Of a stretch of DNA of 64,000 nt, positions 22,228 to 34,870 are shown one piece after another. A program made the position numbers and the translations under genes. Below the pieces are notes generated by a model. That model ran no database searches. It worked only from the letters and a program-made list of their open reading frames with translations, and was not told the origin of the DNA. How positions within the stretch are numbered: the stretch's first letter is position 1; every line of letters begins with the position of its first letter. This stretch comes from Gleditsia sinensis (Eukaryota > Streptophyta > Magnoliopsida > Fabales > Fabaceae). Location of the stretch: positions 43,075,501 to 43,139,500 of the forward strand of contig CM073471.1 in the NCBI GenBank assembly GCA_037074535.1, read 5' to 3'.

Positions 22228-23600
22228 AGTTGCACACACCTTAACTTTGAGTATGAAAGTAAAGATACTAACGTGTGTATTTATAGAACTCAGAGAAAGG
22301 AATACTTATGATAGCTATGCGAATAGGCCGAGTATAATTAGAACATCGATGTGGGTGATTGGGGGATATCAGATAAATTGAAGGTGAAAATTTTCAAAAA
22401 TGACGGCAAGCATGTATATCTATAATAAAAATTACTATGACCCATATTAAACATATCAAGAGAATAAGATTAAGGTATCACCAGGAATTTTCTTGATCCT
22501 TGTAGAAAAATTATGTAGGTGATAGGTGTTGTTGTAAATGAAAATACAAATCAATTAATTGTTGAAAAGGGACAATCAAATGATTTATTTTGTTTCCTCA
22601 ATGTTTTTGCCAGTCGACTATCGATATTATTAAGTCAACTAGCTATTTTGAGAAATTTTAATTTGAACTGGTTATTTTACAGTTGATTGATTACATCAAT
22701 TTTGAAGCAATCAACTGCATCCTACCAGTTAGCTACGTATTCTTTGTTTTTCACAGATTTTTATAAGCTCAGAAATGTTTCTTTTCCATGTGATATTCTT
22801 CCACCGAATAACAATATCTTTGAATTAGATTTTGGCAGATATATTCAAAATTTGCGGCCACCGATTTTTGCCGAAATCGTAGTTAGATTTTGTTTACAAA
22901 TTGTCAAGAATTACGGCCACCGATTTTAATGTTTCAATGTTTCGTCCACATTTTTGACTTCCTATTTTGGCATCATGCTCTATTATGAATTTCACATTTT
23001 TTTTTTGCTGCATCGTCCTATATTAATATTTGACATTAAATGCAAGATTCTTTTTCCTTATTATAAGGAGGGTTAATTTCTAATCTTTGAAACTTAGTTA
23101 TTATGGTGTTTAATTGATTAATAGATTAAAGTAATAGAGATTTTGAAAGGAATAGATGGATAATAATCTAATGGTGCTTTGACAAATGTGATCAAAGGAA
23201 TTAATGGTGTTAACGTTTTTGGAAGAGTAAAGTATGGGAAGTAAGATTTAAGTTAATCTTGAACTTTTTAATCTGGAAACATGGAGAATATTTTGGGAAT
23301 CATTTCTAAGAATAATGTAAGTGATTAAGATATTTATGTTAAGTATTTATACCATGCTAAACTGAGTCTAGTATTTGGAATGTAAATTATGTTGAGATTG
23401 GAAATTCTCGTATGGATAATTGTTGAGAAAGGAGATTTCAGAAGAAGCCATAGATTGTGAATATGGATGACCCGAGATAATAAGTATATACTGAGATAAA
23501 AAATATTGTACTAGTATAATGGTAAAAAGAAGATACAAGTGAAATTTTTCATTAGCAGGAATGTTGGCAAGTACGAATTGAATATATTATCTCAAGAGAG
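22228..23600. other. LOG upstream flank and family B internal spacer
   Basis: About 1.37 kb with no recognisable protein. It is homologous, inverted, to 41800-43050 next to the second LOG copy, so it belongs to the mobile unit. It includes an imperfect dyad CAGTTGATTG...CAATCAACTG (22680-22717) and a repeated GGCCACCGATTTT (about 22857 and 22914). The open frame at 22687-22929 has no family features. The 3' end of the element, with chromodomain and PPT, is missing here. Confidence 0.65.
22278..22285 (-). promoter_or_regulatory. Possible TATA box of the LOG copy
   Basis: TATAAATA on the minus strand, 51 bp upstream of the LOG ATG. The spacing fits a core promoter with a very short 5' UTR. The second LOG copy has lost this segment. 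Confidence 0.4.
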
Positions 23601-23724
23601 TTATCTTTCGATTTGGAGTACTTATGGGCTTCCGATCTCAAAACTGAAAGTGTTATTGGATTCAGGACGAAAAATACTTCATTTTTGAGATCGAAAGTCA
23701 TAAGTACTCCAAATCGAAAGATAA
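23601..23724. repeat. Inverted junction of two family B LTR pieces (hairpin)
   Basis: The left arm (23601-23643) and right arm (about 23682-23724) are inverted copies of the family B LTR segment containing TTCGATTTGGAGTACTTATG, with one indel and a few mismatches, around a ~38-bp spacer. LTR sequence runs plus to about 23682 and minus from there. Confidence 0.8.
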
Positions 23725-24369
23725 AGTTGTAGATCACTATTCACTCACTATGCATATTCTTCGATTTTTCTCGAATCTGATATCGTCACCCCCGGTTTTC
23801 GTTTTTCAATTACCTTTTTTTTTTAATATAATAATAATTATTAAATAATTAATAATAGGATTTTCCTTTATTAAAATTCATATAAATTTCATTTTTCATC
23901 ATAAAATATCCCAAATTTCTAAAAATTTCCATTCTCATAAATCTTTAGTTAAACTCTTAAATCATGATTTTTCTTGATAAAAATCGTAATAAAACAAATT
24001 TCAAAAAAAAAATATCTTTATTCATATTAAAAGAAAAATATTTCTAAAAATACAACAAAAATTCTTTATAGGCCAATATAATTATTTTAAGCTAAACAAT
24101 AATTATTTTACTTAAAAGTCTTCTTACTTTTAGCAGAACATAATCATTTTTAAGCAAATAAAAATATATTTGCTTATAATAGAATACTATTATTGAAAAA
24201 TAAAAATTACGCGCCAAAACATAAATTCTCAAATTCCTTTTATAATTCTTTAATCCATATAATAAATATACATATTTTCTACGGTTCTTAACTCTATTTT
24301 CAAAATTCTCTCTTTTATTCTAAATTTCCTTTAAATTGAAATTTTCGTTAAATTTTTACGGTTATTACA
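23683..24369 (-). repeat. Family B LTR fragment (outer part), minus
   Basis: Matches the last ~0.7 kb of the LTR at 28888-31462 as read on the plus strand, and ends with the proper terminus ACGGTTATTACA. Confidence 0.82.
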
Positions 24370-24375
24370 TTAACT

Positions 24376-24665
24376 TGTCATGCCCCTAATTTTAGGGCAC
24401 GTGAAACACGTATATCATGAACATATATTTTCCATAAACATGAATATCTCAATCCTTTATCAAGGAAACAAATACATATAGGTTTTCCCATACAGATACC
24501 ATATACAAATCAAGTACCTATACATCAGAGTACAGCAGAAGCAAGGATCCTGCCTGTGACGTTCAGAGCAACTCTAGAGTACATTTATATTACATTTGTA
24601 AATAATGAGAGCCAAGAAACAATTTAGGCTCACCACAGAAGTACGACACATAGTCGATCAAGAAA
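24376..24665 (-). repeat. Family B LTR fragment (inner end), minus
   Basis: Starts with the LTR end TGTCATGCCCC six bases after the previous LTR fragment, and breaks at GTCGATCAAGAA, where a family A LTR begins. Two LTR ends are thus almost joined. Confidence 0.82.
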
Positions 24666-26240
24666 TTAACCATTTTCTGACATTTGTTTACTAATTGGAA
24701 CATATCTACCTCATCTGAACTCTAAATTGAATGATTCCAGTGGCTAAATATCCGCGACACATATATCTATAATTAATATGTTAACCATTTATTTTAATTC
24801 CTTATAGAATGTTCTCAGAAATTAAAACACGGAAGCTTAAAATTCTGCCACCCATAACCATACCCATGTAGAACTATCTACACCAACCTAACTATTCAAA
24901 TATACATCACAGGCAAGATCAATATGTAACATGATATAGCAACATCCATGACCAATCATTAAAGTTCTAAGATCAAAATATCATATAAATATTATAAGTT
25001 TCAAAAGTTTTCTTCAAAAAGAAATATTGTTAAACTTACCTAAGAATCTCCCTAGCTTACTTAGTGAATTGATTTTCTTGTTTCCTCTTGAAAGAAGTAG
25101 CAAGATTCCTCCCTTCCCTTAGCTTTTATAGCATCTTAGGTAAGAGAAGGAGGGTGAATTTTTGAACCTCAAGGATGAAGAAGAAAAATGGATTCAAGTG
25201 GAGATTAAGGTAACTTACCTTGAGTACTTAGCCTTCTAAACTTCTCCTTCTTCTTGCTTCCTCTCTTCTCCTCTCTTTCTCTCCTTTCCTCACTCTACCT
25301 TGCTTCTATTTCTCTCTCTTCCTCACTTGGATGAAATTAAAATGTTGTAGGGGTGGGTTTTTCTTAAATAGACCACCAAATAATACACCTTTCATGATCA
25401 TGGGTCTACCTTATCACAATTAGGATACACTTTGTTGAATTTTTGGAAAACAAACAACTTATGTTCTTGTCTTCCTCTTCCTTAGTCAAGATATGCATAG
25501 GAAAAAGAGATTTGTATTTTGAAAATTTTGATGATATGTTCTTAAGATAAGGGACAAGGTCCCTTTGATTTAGGGATTCATTTCTATTTTCTTTTGTCTT
25601 AAACAAGTATGATAGGTTTGCCTTTTTAGGTGGCAAATTTCTAGCCCTTGAATCTCCATTATTTGTTTGATATTATTTGTGTGGGATAGGGATGTTTTGT
25701 CCTAATTCCATGTATTATCATACCACTTGCTAAAATTATGAGTGTAGGATATAGATGTTTTTGTCCTAAAACCTTGTATTATCATGCCACTTGCCAAAAT
25801 GATGAATGTAGAATCACACCACTTGCTAAATTTTTGTCTTAATGCCGTGTAACCTAATCTTTATTATTATTACATTATTATATCATCACCTAATTTATTT
25901 TATTTTACTTTTTCCTCTTGGATTTGGGCTTATTCCAACCCATTATGGGCTTATTCCTACCCATTTTCTTTGCTTTGGATAAAATTCTACCTTTCTTGGA
26001 GGGCTTTGTCACATTTTCATAATTTTTGGGCTATTGGTCCAATTACTATATCCTAGTCCAAGTCTATGTTTTATTTCTTGCTTAGGTTATCCAATGGGCT
26101 AGTTAGAAACTTATGTGAAATGGAAAAACTCTATATGAAGTGTCCATAGGTAAAAGCCCAATGTATGGGTAAAGATTTTAAACTTAGTAACTCTAGTTCT
26201 TGAATTAGGAAAAATTACCCTAATCCAATGTTCTTGAATT
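24666..26240 (-). repeat. Family A LTR fragment, minus
   Basis: The reverse complement of the front half of the family A LTR, from within a ~193-bp unit back into U3. It lacks the extreme terminus. It includes the pyrimidine-rich complement of the leader (25230-25320). Confidence 0.85.
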
Positions 26241-26242
26241 AG

Positions 26243-28872
26243 CCTAATTTCATTTCTTTTATTGATAATACAAGGCTTTAGGACAAAAACATCTATATCC
26301 TACACTCATAATTTTAGCAAGTGGTATGATAATACATGGCATTAGGACAAAACATTCCTATCCCACACAAATAATATCAACCAAATAATGGAGATTCAAG
26401 GGCTAGAAATTTGCCATCTAAAAAGGCAAACCTATCATACTTGTTTAAGACAAAAGAAAATGGAAATGAATCCCTAAATCAAAGGGACATTTTCCCATAT
26501 CTTAAGAACATATTATCATAATTTTCAAAATACAAATCTCCTTTTCCTATGCATATCTTGACTAAGGAAGAGGAAGACAAGAACATAAGTTGTTTGTTTT
26601 CCAAAAATTCAACCAAGTGTAATCTAATTGTGATAAGGTAGACCCATGATCATGAAAGGTGAATTATTTGGTGGTCTATATAGGAAAACCCACCCTCACA
26701 ACATTATAATTTCGTCCAAGTGAGGGAGAGAAAAAATAGAAGCAAGGTAGAGTGAGGAAAGAAGAGGAAGAAAGGAAGAAAGAGGAAGGAGAAGTCTATG
26801 GGACTAATTGCTCCAGGTAAGTTTAACAATATTTCTTTTTGAAGAAAACTTTTGAAACTTATAATATTTATATGAGATTTTGATCTTAGAACTTTGATGA
26901 TTGGTCATGGATGTTGCTATATCATGTTACATATTGATCTTGCATGTGATGTATGTTTGAATACTTGGGTTGGTATAGATAGTTCTGCAAGGGTATGGCT
27001 ATGGTTGGCCGAATATTAAGCTTCGGTGTTTTAATTTCTGGGAACAATCTATATGGAATTAAAATAAATAGTTAACATATGAATTATACATATATGTGTC
27101 ACGGATTTTTAGCCACTGGAATCATTCAATTTAGAGTTCATATGAGGTAGATATGTTTCAATTAGTGAACAAAGGTCAGAAAATGGTTAATCAGGGAAGA
27201 ATATGTTAGGATAGCTTCGGTGTTTTAATTTCTGGGAACAATCTATAAGGAATTAAAATAAATGGTTAACATATGAATTATATATTTATGTGTCACGGAT
27301 GTTTAGCAACTGGAATCACTTAAGTTGGAATTCTTATGTGGGAGATATAGTTAGATTAGTAAGTAAAGGTTAGAACCTACCTGAGAAGAAATAATATTGA
27401 ATTTAAGGGAGTAATAACACCAAGATTTAATACTATTTGGCTGATATGATTAACATAATAGTTTTAGATAATTGTCTTAGATTTTCATAAACACCAAGAT
27501 CACCTCAATCGGAGTTAAAATAAGGGAGTTATTCTCTGATTAGTGAGCAAAGGTCATAGAACATGACCATGCCGTGTTCTGGGTGCTTCAAGCACGGGTT
27601 AGCCGTGTTCGGGGCTATTTTTTAGTACATTTGAAGTATTTTTAAAGCATGGCCGTGTCCTGGAAGATGGACAGACTGTGTTGGAAGCTGGTGAAACCTA
27701 TTTTCAACATTTTTCTACCCTAAATGAACCTCTTTAACTATAGGGTAATTGTAGAAATCAAATTGGAGAAAAATACTCTATAAATTTATAAGAACATATG
27801 TTAGAAATGATATAAATAAGAAGAAATTGACTAAAGGCCAAGTCTAAAGAAAATGAAGAGATGAAATTAATATTAAAAAGAGGAGACGAATCTTATAAAT
27901 GAAAATAATAAATGACTAGTATATGCCATAGCCATTGCCATTGTATGAACTTCTTACCATCTTAAGTATAAAATTCTGACATGGAAATATTTTATAAAGT
28001 GATATTTTAAATGGTTATGTTCATGGCATGATTACCAATTATTTATGGTAATATTTATATTTTGATGAACATACTTGTTATTGAAAGCATATTTTTGGCT
28101 ATCATTGTGAAAAATAAAGAAATGAGCATGGTCACATGGCAATCCGTGTGGTGCACCAGTAGGGGACGCCCTACCAACGGTTATGATCATGTTAATGAGA
28201 AAAGAAAGAGAAAGTGTGCCATGTCGGACGGAGCGAGAAAAGCCCGTACCGGAGAGTAGAAATTACTCACCCTGACCGGGGTAGCTTGATTTGAGAATAA
28301 ATTGATAGTCATCATATGATATTCTGAAAATAGTTAATTTTGTCATACATATCATTATTGTATAATTCTTATGTGCATAGATATAATGCATTCATGTGAC
28401 CAAAGATATTTTCTGTAGTTTATAAAGCTGAACATGACATGATGAACTATATTGATGGTAAATTACGATTTATTGTTGAACTTACTGGGATTTAATTCTA
28501 ACTATATTTCCATATCATGTTCAGAAAATTAGTTATGTAGATTTTTCTATTGCTCTGGCTTTTAGTGCACGTTGGATCAAGTACTTTATGTTGGGCAGAT
28601 CCCAGAAGCAAATAAAATGTTTGTGGTCGAGTTGGCTTAGATCCCGGTGAAGGTGCAACCACCCGCACCTGTATCTCTGGAATTGGTCAACCAGAATAAA
28701 TAAGATGTAGATTTTTATGTGTTTGATATGTTGTACGTATGTTTTGATTAATGACATGTATATAAACTCTGTATTGTATAAATTAAATAAATGTTATATT
28801 GAGATAAGTTGTAATGAGGTAATAACTTCATGGTATTAAAAAAAAATTTGATACTTAAATGGAGTTGTTACA
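26243..28872 (+). repeat. Family A LTR (plus), internally deleted at its start
   Basis: Begins with about 25 bp of the LTR start (CCTAATTTCATTTC), then jumps to the U3 repeats, and runs to the true end GGAGTTGTTACA. It has a TATA box (26677-26684), a shortened leader, two ~193-bp units (27030-27350) and a 65-residue open frame (28062-28259). It is very similar, inverted, to 35624-37913. Confidence 0.85.
26677..26684 (+). promoter_or_regulatory. TATA box of family A LTR
   Basis: TATATAGG in the position equivalent to TATTTAAG at 16225, just before the conserved AAAACCCACCC and the purine-rich leader. Confidence 0.5.
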
Positions 28873-28887
28873 TAATTGATACCAACT

Positions 28888-31462
28888 TGTCACGCCCCTA
28901 ATTTAGGGCACGTGAAACACGTATATTATGACCATATATTTTCCATAAACATGAATATCCCAATCCTTTATCAAGGAAACAGATATAAATAAGTTTTTCC
29001 ATACATATACCATATACAAATCAAGTACATATACATCAGAGTACAGCACAAGCAAGGATCCTGCCTGTGACGTTCAGAGCAACTCTAGAGTACATTTATA
29101 TTACATTTGTAATTACTGAGAGCCAAGAAACAATTTAGGCTCACCACAGAAGTATGACACCTAATTGATCAAGAAGCTGCAGAACCAAACTCTGGGTCTT
29201 TATCTGAAAATATGTCAACCACGTATAGTGAGTTTTACAACTCAGTGAGCAGAGAATATCTCCTATAACCTCTCAGGTCAACATATGAATGTACTCTTTA
29301 TTTTTAAACTTATCACTTTGAAAATCACAATTCAGAGATACATCCATATAGGACCCGTATTTTCAAAATATTCTTAGTTCAAATCATATTCAAATATCTG
29401 TAACCACATATGATACAAATTGATCTTAAATCGAATTTGATATGCATTAAAAACCAATTGTTTTATATAATGCTCAAGTATGTCACAACTTTCAATATAC
29501 TCAATAGAGAAACATGGAATGTGAGTTCATCACCCTTCTACCTCCTCACATTACCATAGTCACAATCACAATAGGTAATAAGAGAATGTGAGTTCATCAC
29601 CCTACTGCCTCCTCACATTACCACTATCATCATCACAATAGGTAATCAGGGAATGTGAGTTCGTCACCCTACTGCCTCCTCACATTACCACTGACTACAA
29701 CTTCAATAGATTAACAGGGAATGTGAGTTCATCATCCTACTGCCTCCTCACATTACCACTGTCATCATCACAATAGGTAATCAGGGAATGTGAGTTCATC
29801 ACCCTACTGCCTCCTCACATTACCACTAATACCACCTTCACAATACCGTCTTAAGCCATATAACCCGTCATTATTCATCAATACATATATATAAACATGT
29901 ATAAAGTACACATCCATCAAATGCAATACGTAATTATCAAACAACTCGCCATGAGCTTTATGCTTGCCATACAATCATATTCGACAACTTATCACTTTAC
30001 ATATCATTCAAAACAGAGCTTTTAGTCTCAGTACAAAATATTTTATCATAAATTTTTCAATCAGGGGAATCATATAATCATGCCCATATCCGAGGCAAAC
30101 ATAACACTGTAAAATCAATGTCACTTGCATAACATTTTTTCTTTGCCATGTAATGCGAAATACATTTAAAAATCCCATGTTCAATGTGTTTCGAAATTCA
30201 TTTCAAAAGTCATACTCTTCTTGAACTAAATATTATATTTCCATTATTTCAGACATTCCAAACTATTTCAAAAACATATGAAAGTATAGATAACATGTAA
30301 TCATACTCATTTATCAATGTAAAGTTCAAGAAGAGTAAAAACAAGCCATAGGTAGAATTATCTACTCACAATGTAAGGGCTCCGAATTGGACAGCCCTAA
30401 CATGCACTCTTCTAATATGAATTTGACCAAATAAGCTTCAAAAACGTGTCCGGAGGGTCCAAAAACCTTGAAGATGACTCCGGGAGCTTGGTACTGTTCA
30501 CCGTCAGAAAATACTATTCACGCCGGATATCACTATTCACTGTCACAAAATTTTTACCGAATCAACAAAATAAATTCATATCTTAATGTTTATCTAGTTT
30601 CTGAATCCATCTACGGAGTCAGATTTCTAATTAGAAGTCTCTAAGTAAGATTTTCAGAACTTACCTTTTACCGAGATTTTCTACTTTAGATCTACGGCGA
30701 TTCAACGGTTGATTTGAAAAATTGATCGGTCAAAATTGAAGTATTCTTCGTCCTGAATCCAATAACACTTTTAGTTTTGAGATCGGAAGCCCATAAGCAC
30801 TCCAAATCAAAAGATAAAGTTGTAGGTCACTATTCACTCACTATGCACATTTCTCGTTTTTCTTTCAAAACTGATACCTGTCGCCCCCAATTTTTGTTGT
30901 ATCATTTCTATTTTTTTTAATATAATAATAATTATTAAATAATTAATAATAGGATTTTCTTTTATAAAAATTCATATAAATTCCGTTTTTCATCATAAAA
31001 TATCTCAAAAATTTCTAAAAATTTGCATTCTCATAAATCTTTAGTTAAACTTTTAAATCATAATTTTTCTTGATAAAAATCGTTATAAAATAAATCTCGA
31101 AATGAATATCTTTATTCATATTAAAAGAAAATATTTCTAAAAATACAACAAAAATTCTTTATAGGCTGATATAATTATTTTAAGCTAAACAATAATTATT
31201 TTACTTAAAAGTCTTCTTACTTTTAGCAAAACATAATCATTTTTAAGCAAATAAAAATATATTTGCTTATAACAGAATACTATTCTTGAAAAATAAAAAT
31301 TATGCGCCAAAACGTAAATTCTCATATTCCTTTTGTAATTCTTTAATCCATGTAATAAATATACATATTTTCTACGGTTCTTATCTCTATTTTCAAAATT
31401 CTCTCTTTTATTTTAAATTTCCTTTAAATTGAATTTTTCGTTAAATTTTTACGGTTATTACA
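28888..31462 (-). mobile_element. Complete family B LTR (minus), 2.58 kb
   Basis: Starts TGTCACGCCCC on the plus strand and ends ACGGTTATTACA, where the minus-strand polypurine tract begins. On its other side 28873-28887 reads ACCAACT, a PBS remnant on the minus strand. The LTR therefore lies between the 3' end of one internal region and the start of another. It contains five ~65-bp tandem units (29516-29828). Confidence 0.88.
29516..29828. repeat. Five ~65-bp tandem repeats in family B LTR
   Basis: Units share GGAATGTGAGTTCATCACCC or close variants and CCTCACATTACCACT, and alternate with CATCATCACAATAGGTAATC or ACTACAACTTCAATAG linkers. Confidence 0.88.
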
Positions 31463-32035
31463 TTCTTCCCCCTTAAAGAAATTCGGTCCCCGAATTTCAT
31501 CACCATAGTTGCAGATAAATACTAACCTCATTGTTCAAATAAATGCATATATCTGGCACATATATCCTCCTCTTTTTTCCAAGTAGCTTCCTCAAAAGAG
31601 TGATTTTTCCATATCACCTTTACTGTAGATATTTCTTTTGACCGTAACTTCTTTACTTGTCTGTCCACTATTGCTACTGGTTGTTCCTCATAGGTTAAAT
31701 CTTTCTGTAACTGAATCTATGGACACTGTATAACATGTGTAGAATCCGATAAATATTTCCATAGCATAGACACATGAAAAACTGGATGGACATTACCCAA
31801 TTCAGGAGGTAAAGCCAAACAATAAACCACTAAACCGATCTTATCAAGAATTTCAAATGGTTATATATACCGATGGTGTAACTTCCCTTTCTTTCCAAAT
31901 CTCATTACCTCTTTCATTGGTGAATCCTTCAAGAATATGTGATCACCAACCGATAACTTCTAGTGCTCAACATTCATGGTCCTTATAGACTTTTGATCGG
32001 TACTGAGTTGCTTGTATTTCTTTTCTAATCAATTT
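31463..32035 (-). pseudogene. Family B PPT and integrase/chromodomain end (minus)
   Basis: Next to the LTR on the minus strand is a polypurine tract (AAGGGGGAAGAA), preceded by a conserved segment encoding the integrase tail. This includes the complement of HHRYI...MRFGKKGK-like coding sequence (31860-31960) and of NHSFEEATW-like chromodomain coding sequence (near 31580). No open frame of useful length remains. Confidence 0.75.
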
Positions 32036-32253
32036 CACTTTATTCATGAAATAATGAGGTATCAGTATAACATAAATCATACGAACAATTTAAGAAATAA
32101 TACAACTATAAAATTCAATAAAGTGTAAAACAACACCATATGTTCATCACAAACTCAAGAGGGATTATTAGAGGTCTGTTCTGCTTGTCCTATAGCTTCT
32201 AAGAATATAAATCAATATAAATATGAAATTCAATTTATGCTATACACAATTAA
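32036..32253. other. Short spacer at the centre of a large inverted arrangement
   Basis: 218 bp of AT-rich sequence with no recognised feature. It separates inverted copies of the family B pol end. Confidence 0.5.
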
Positions 32254-32752
32254 AAGTTTATAAAGACCATGAATGTTGAGCACTGAGAATTATCAGTTGG
32301 TGACCATATATTTTTGAAGGACTCACCAATGAAAGAGGTAATGAGATTTGAAAAGAAAGAGAAGTTACACCCTCGGTATATAGAGTCATTTAAAATTTTT
32401 GATAGGATCGGTTCAATGGCTTATTGTTTGGTTTTACTACCTGTAATGAATAATGTTCATCCAGACCAGATCCAACACATGCTATACAATGTCCACTGAT
32501 TCAATTACAAGAAGATTTAACCTATGAGGAACAATTAGTAGCAATAGTGGACAGACAAATAAAGATGTTACGGTCAAAAGAAATACATACAGTGGAAGTG
32601 ATATGGAAAAATCACTCTTCTGAGGAAACTACTTGGGAAAGTGAGGTGGATATACGCGTCAGATATCTGCATTTGTTTAAACAATGATGTTAGTATTTAT
32701 CTGCACTATGGTGATGAAATTCGAGGACCAAATTTCTTTAAGGGGGGAAGAA
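32254..32752 (+). pseudogene. Family B integrase/chromodomain end and PPT (plus)
   Basis: Encodes DHIFLKDSPMKEVMRFEKK and RYIESFKIFDRIGSMAY (integrase C-terminus; open frame 32314-32499). After a frame change come AIVDRQIKMLRSKEIHTVEV and WKNHSSEETTWESEVDI, the chromodomain-like tail. The polypurine tract AGGGGGGAAGAA (32741-32752) follows. These are typical of plant chromovirus 3' ends. This is the inverted partner of 31463-32000. Confidence 0.85.
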
Positions 32753-34370
32753 TGTAATAACCGTAAAATTTAACGAAAATTTCAATTAAAGCAAATTTAG
32801 AATAAAAGAGAGAATTTTGAAAATAGAGATAAGAACCGTAGAAAATATGTATATTTATTACATGGATTAAAGAATTACAAAAGGAATATGAGAATTTACG
32901 TTTTGGCTCGTAAGTTTTATTTTTTTAAATGATAATATTTTGTTATAAGCAAATATATGATTATGTTTTGCTAAAAGTAAGTAGACTTTTAAGTAAAAGA
33001 AGTATTGTGTTGCTTAAAATAATTATACCGGCCTCTAATAAATTTTTATTATATTTTTTTAGAAATATTCTTTCTTTTAATATGAATAAAGATATTTATT
33101 TTGAGATTTGTTTTATTGCGATTTTTATTAATAAAAATCGTGATTTAAGAGTTTAACTAAAGATTTATGAGAATAAAAATTTTTAGAAATTTTTTGGATA
33201 TTTTATGATGAAAAACGGAAATTATATGAATTTTTATAAAAATAAATCTTATTATTAATTATTTAATAATTATTATTATATTTAAAAAAAAGCAGAAATG
33301 ATAAAACGAAACCGGGGATGAGTAATCAGTCGAAAGAAAAAAATCGGGAAAGATGCATAGTAGTGAATAGTGAATAAATAGTAACATCCAACTTTTTCTC
33401 TTGATCTAGAGTGCCTATTGGCTTTCGATTTCAAAACTAAAGGTGTTATTGGATTCAGGACGAAAAATACTTCAGTTTTGACTGATCATTTTTTCAAATT
33501 TACTGTTGAGTTGCCGTAAATCTGAAGTAGAAAATCTCCGTAAAAGGTAAATACAGAAACTCTTACTTAGAGATTTCCAATTGGAAATCTGACACCGTAG
33601 ATGAATTCAGAAGCTAGATAAACCTTAGGATAGAAGTCTTTTTCGACCATTTGGTAACTTTTTATGTGGCGGTGAATAGTATTTTTCGGCGTCAATAGTG
33701 ACAGTGAATAGTAATTCCGGTGGTGAATAGTGTGGTGAATAGTGACCCAACTCCCGGAGTCATTTCTAAGGTTTTTGAACCCTCCAGACATGTTTTTGAA
33801 GTTTGTTTGGTCAAATTAAGACTTGGAAAAGAACATTTTAGTGCTATCCAATCTGGAGCCCTACCTTGTGAGTAGATAACTCTTTCTATAACTTGCCCTA
33901 TACTCTTCTTGAACTTTAATTGTATAATTGATTATGTTTACAAGTGATTTATGCTTTTATATGTATCTAAAATGGATTAAGGTATCTGGAATTGATTACT
34001 ATCGGAAATATAGTTCAAGAAGAGTATGGTTGTGCAAATGAGATTGTTGAACTCATTGAATATGTGATATTGTATACGACGCATTGTTTTATAACGTTAT
34101 TTGATTGCCTTGGAGAAAGGGCATATATATATATATATATATATATGTGATAAACCTTGAATGGATAATTTATAATAGATGAATTTTGAAATACATTGAA
34201 CATACGATTTTTACATATATTTTTCTTTATATGGCAAATGAAAAATGTTATGCACATGAAATTGATATGTTTGCCTCAGATTTAGGCATGTATATTTTCT
34301 ATGTGACATATTTAAAAACATAAGTACATCCATATGCTGACCTAAGAGGTCAGAGGAGGAATTATTTGCT
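32753..34370 (+). repeat. Family B LTR (plus), middle deleted
   Basis: Starts TGTAATAACCGTAAAATT directly after the PPT. It follows the family B LTR through the GGTGAATAGTG region and a (TA)n run (34123-34146), then loses much of the middle and ends at an inverted junction in GAGGAATTATTTGCTCACT. Confidence 0.8.
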
Positions 34371-34870
34371 CACTATTCACTCACTATTCATCAAAATATT
34401 TTTTTTTCGGTTTCCCGAAACTTGCAATGCGTCGTCCCTTTCCCCTTGCATCCTTTTTATTTTTTTATTTTTATAATAATAATAATTATTTATTAATTAA
34501 ATAATAGGATTTTCTTTTATATAAATTCATATAAATTCCGTTTTTCATCCTAAAATATTTCAAAAATTTCTAAAACTTTACATTCTCATAAACCTTTAGT
34601 TAAACTCTTAAATCATGATTTTTCTTGATAAAAATTATAATAAATCAAATCTCAAAATAAATGTCTTTATACATATTAAAAGAAAGAATATTTCTAAAAA
34701 TACAACAAAAATTTATTAGAGGCCAATATAATTATTGTAACCAAAACATTAATCATTTTAATTAAAAATATACTTGCTTTTAGCAAAACATAATCATTTT
34801 GAAACAAATAAAAATATATTTGTTCATAACAAAACATTATTATTTAAAAATAAAATTACGGGATATTACA
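34371..34870 (-). repeat. Family B/B' LTR fragment (minus)
   Basis: Reverse-oriented outer part of a B-type LTR (CACTATTCACTCACTATTC through to GGGATATTACA). The terminus is nearer the B' form (GAGATGTTACA at 40965). Confidence 0.78.

Noticed and set aside
22687..22929. 80-residue open frame upstream of the LOG copy
   Set aside because: No family features, and the matching flank at 42344-42700 does not keep the frame. Treated as non-coding flank.
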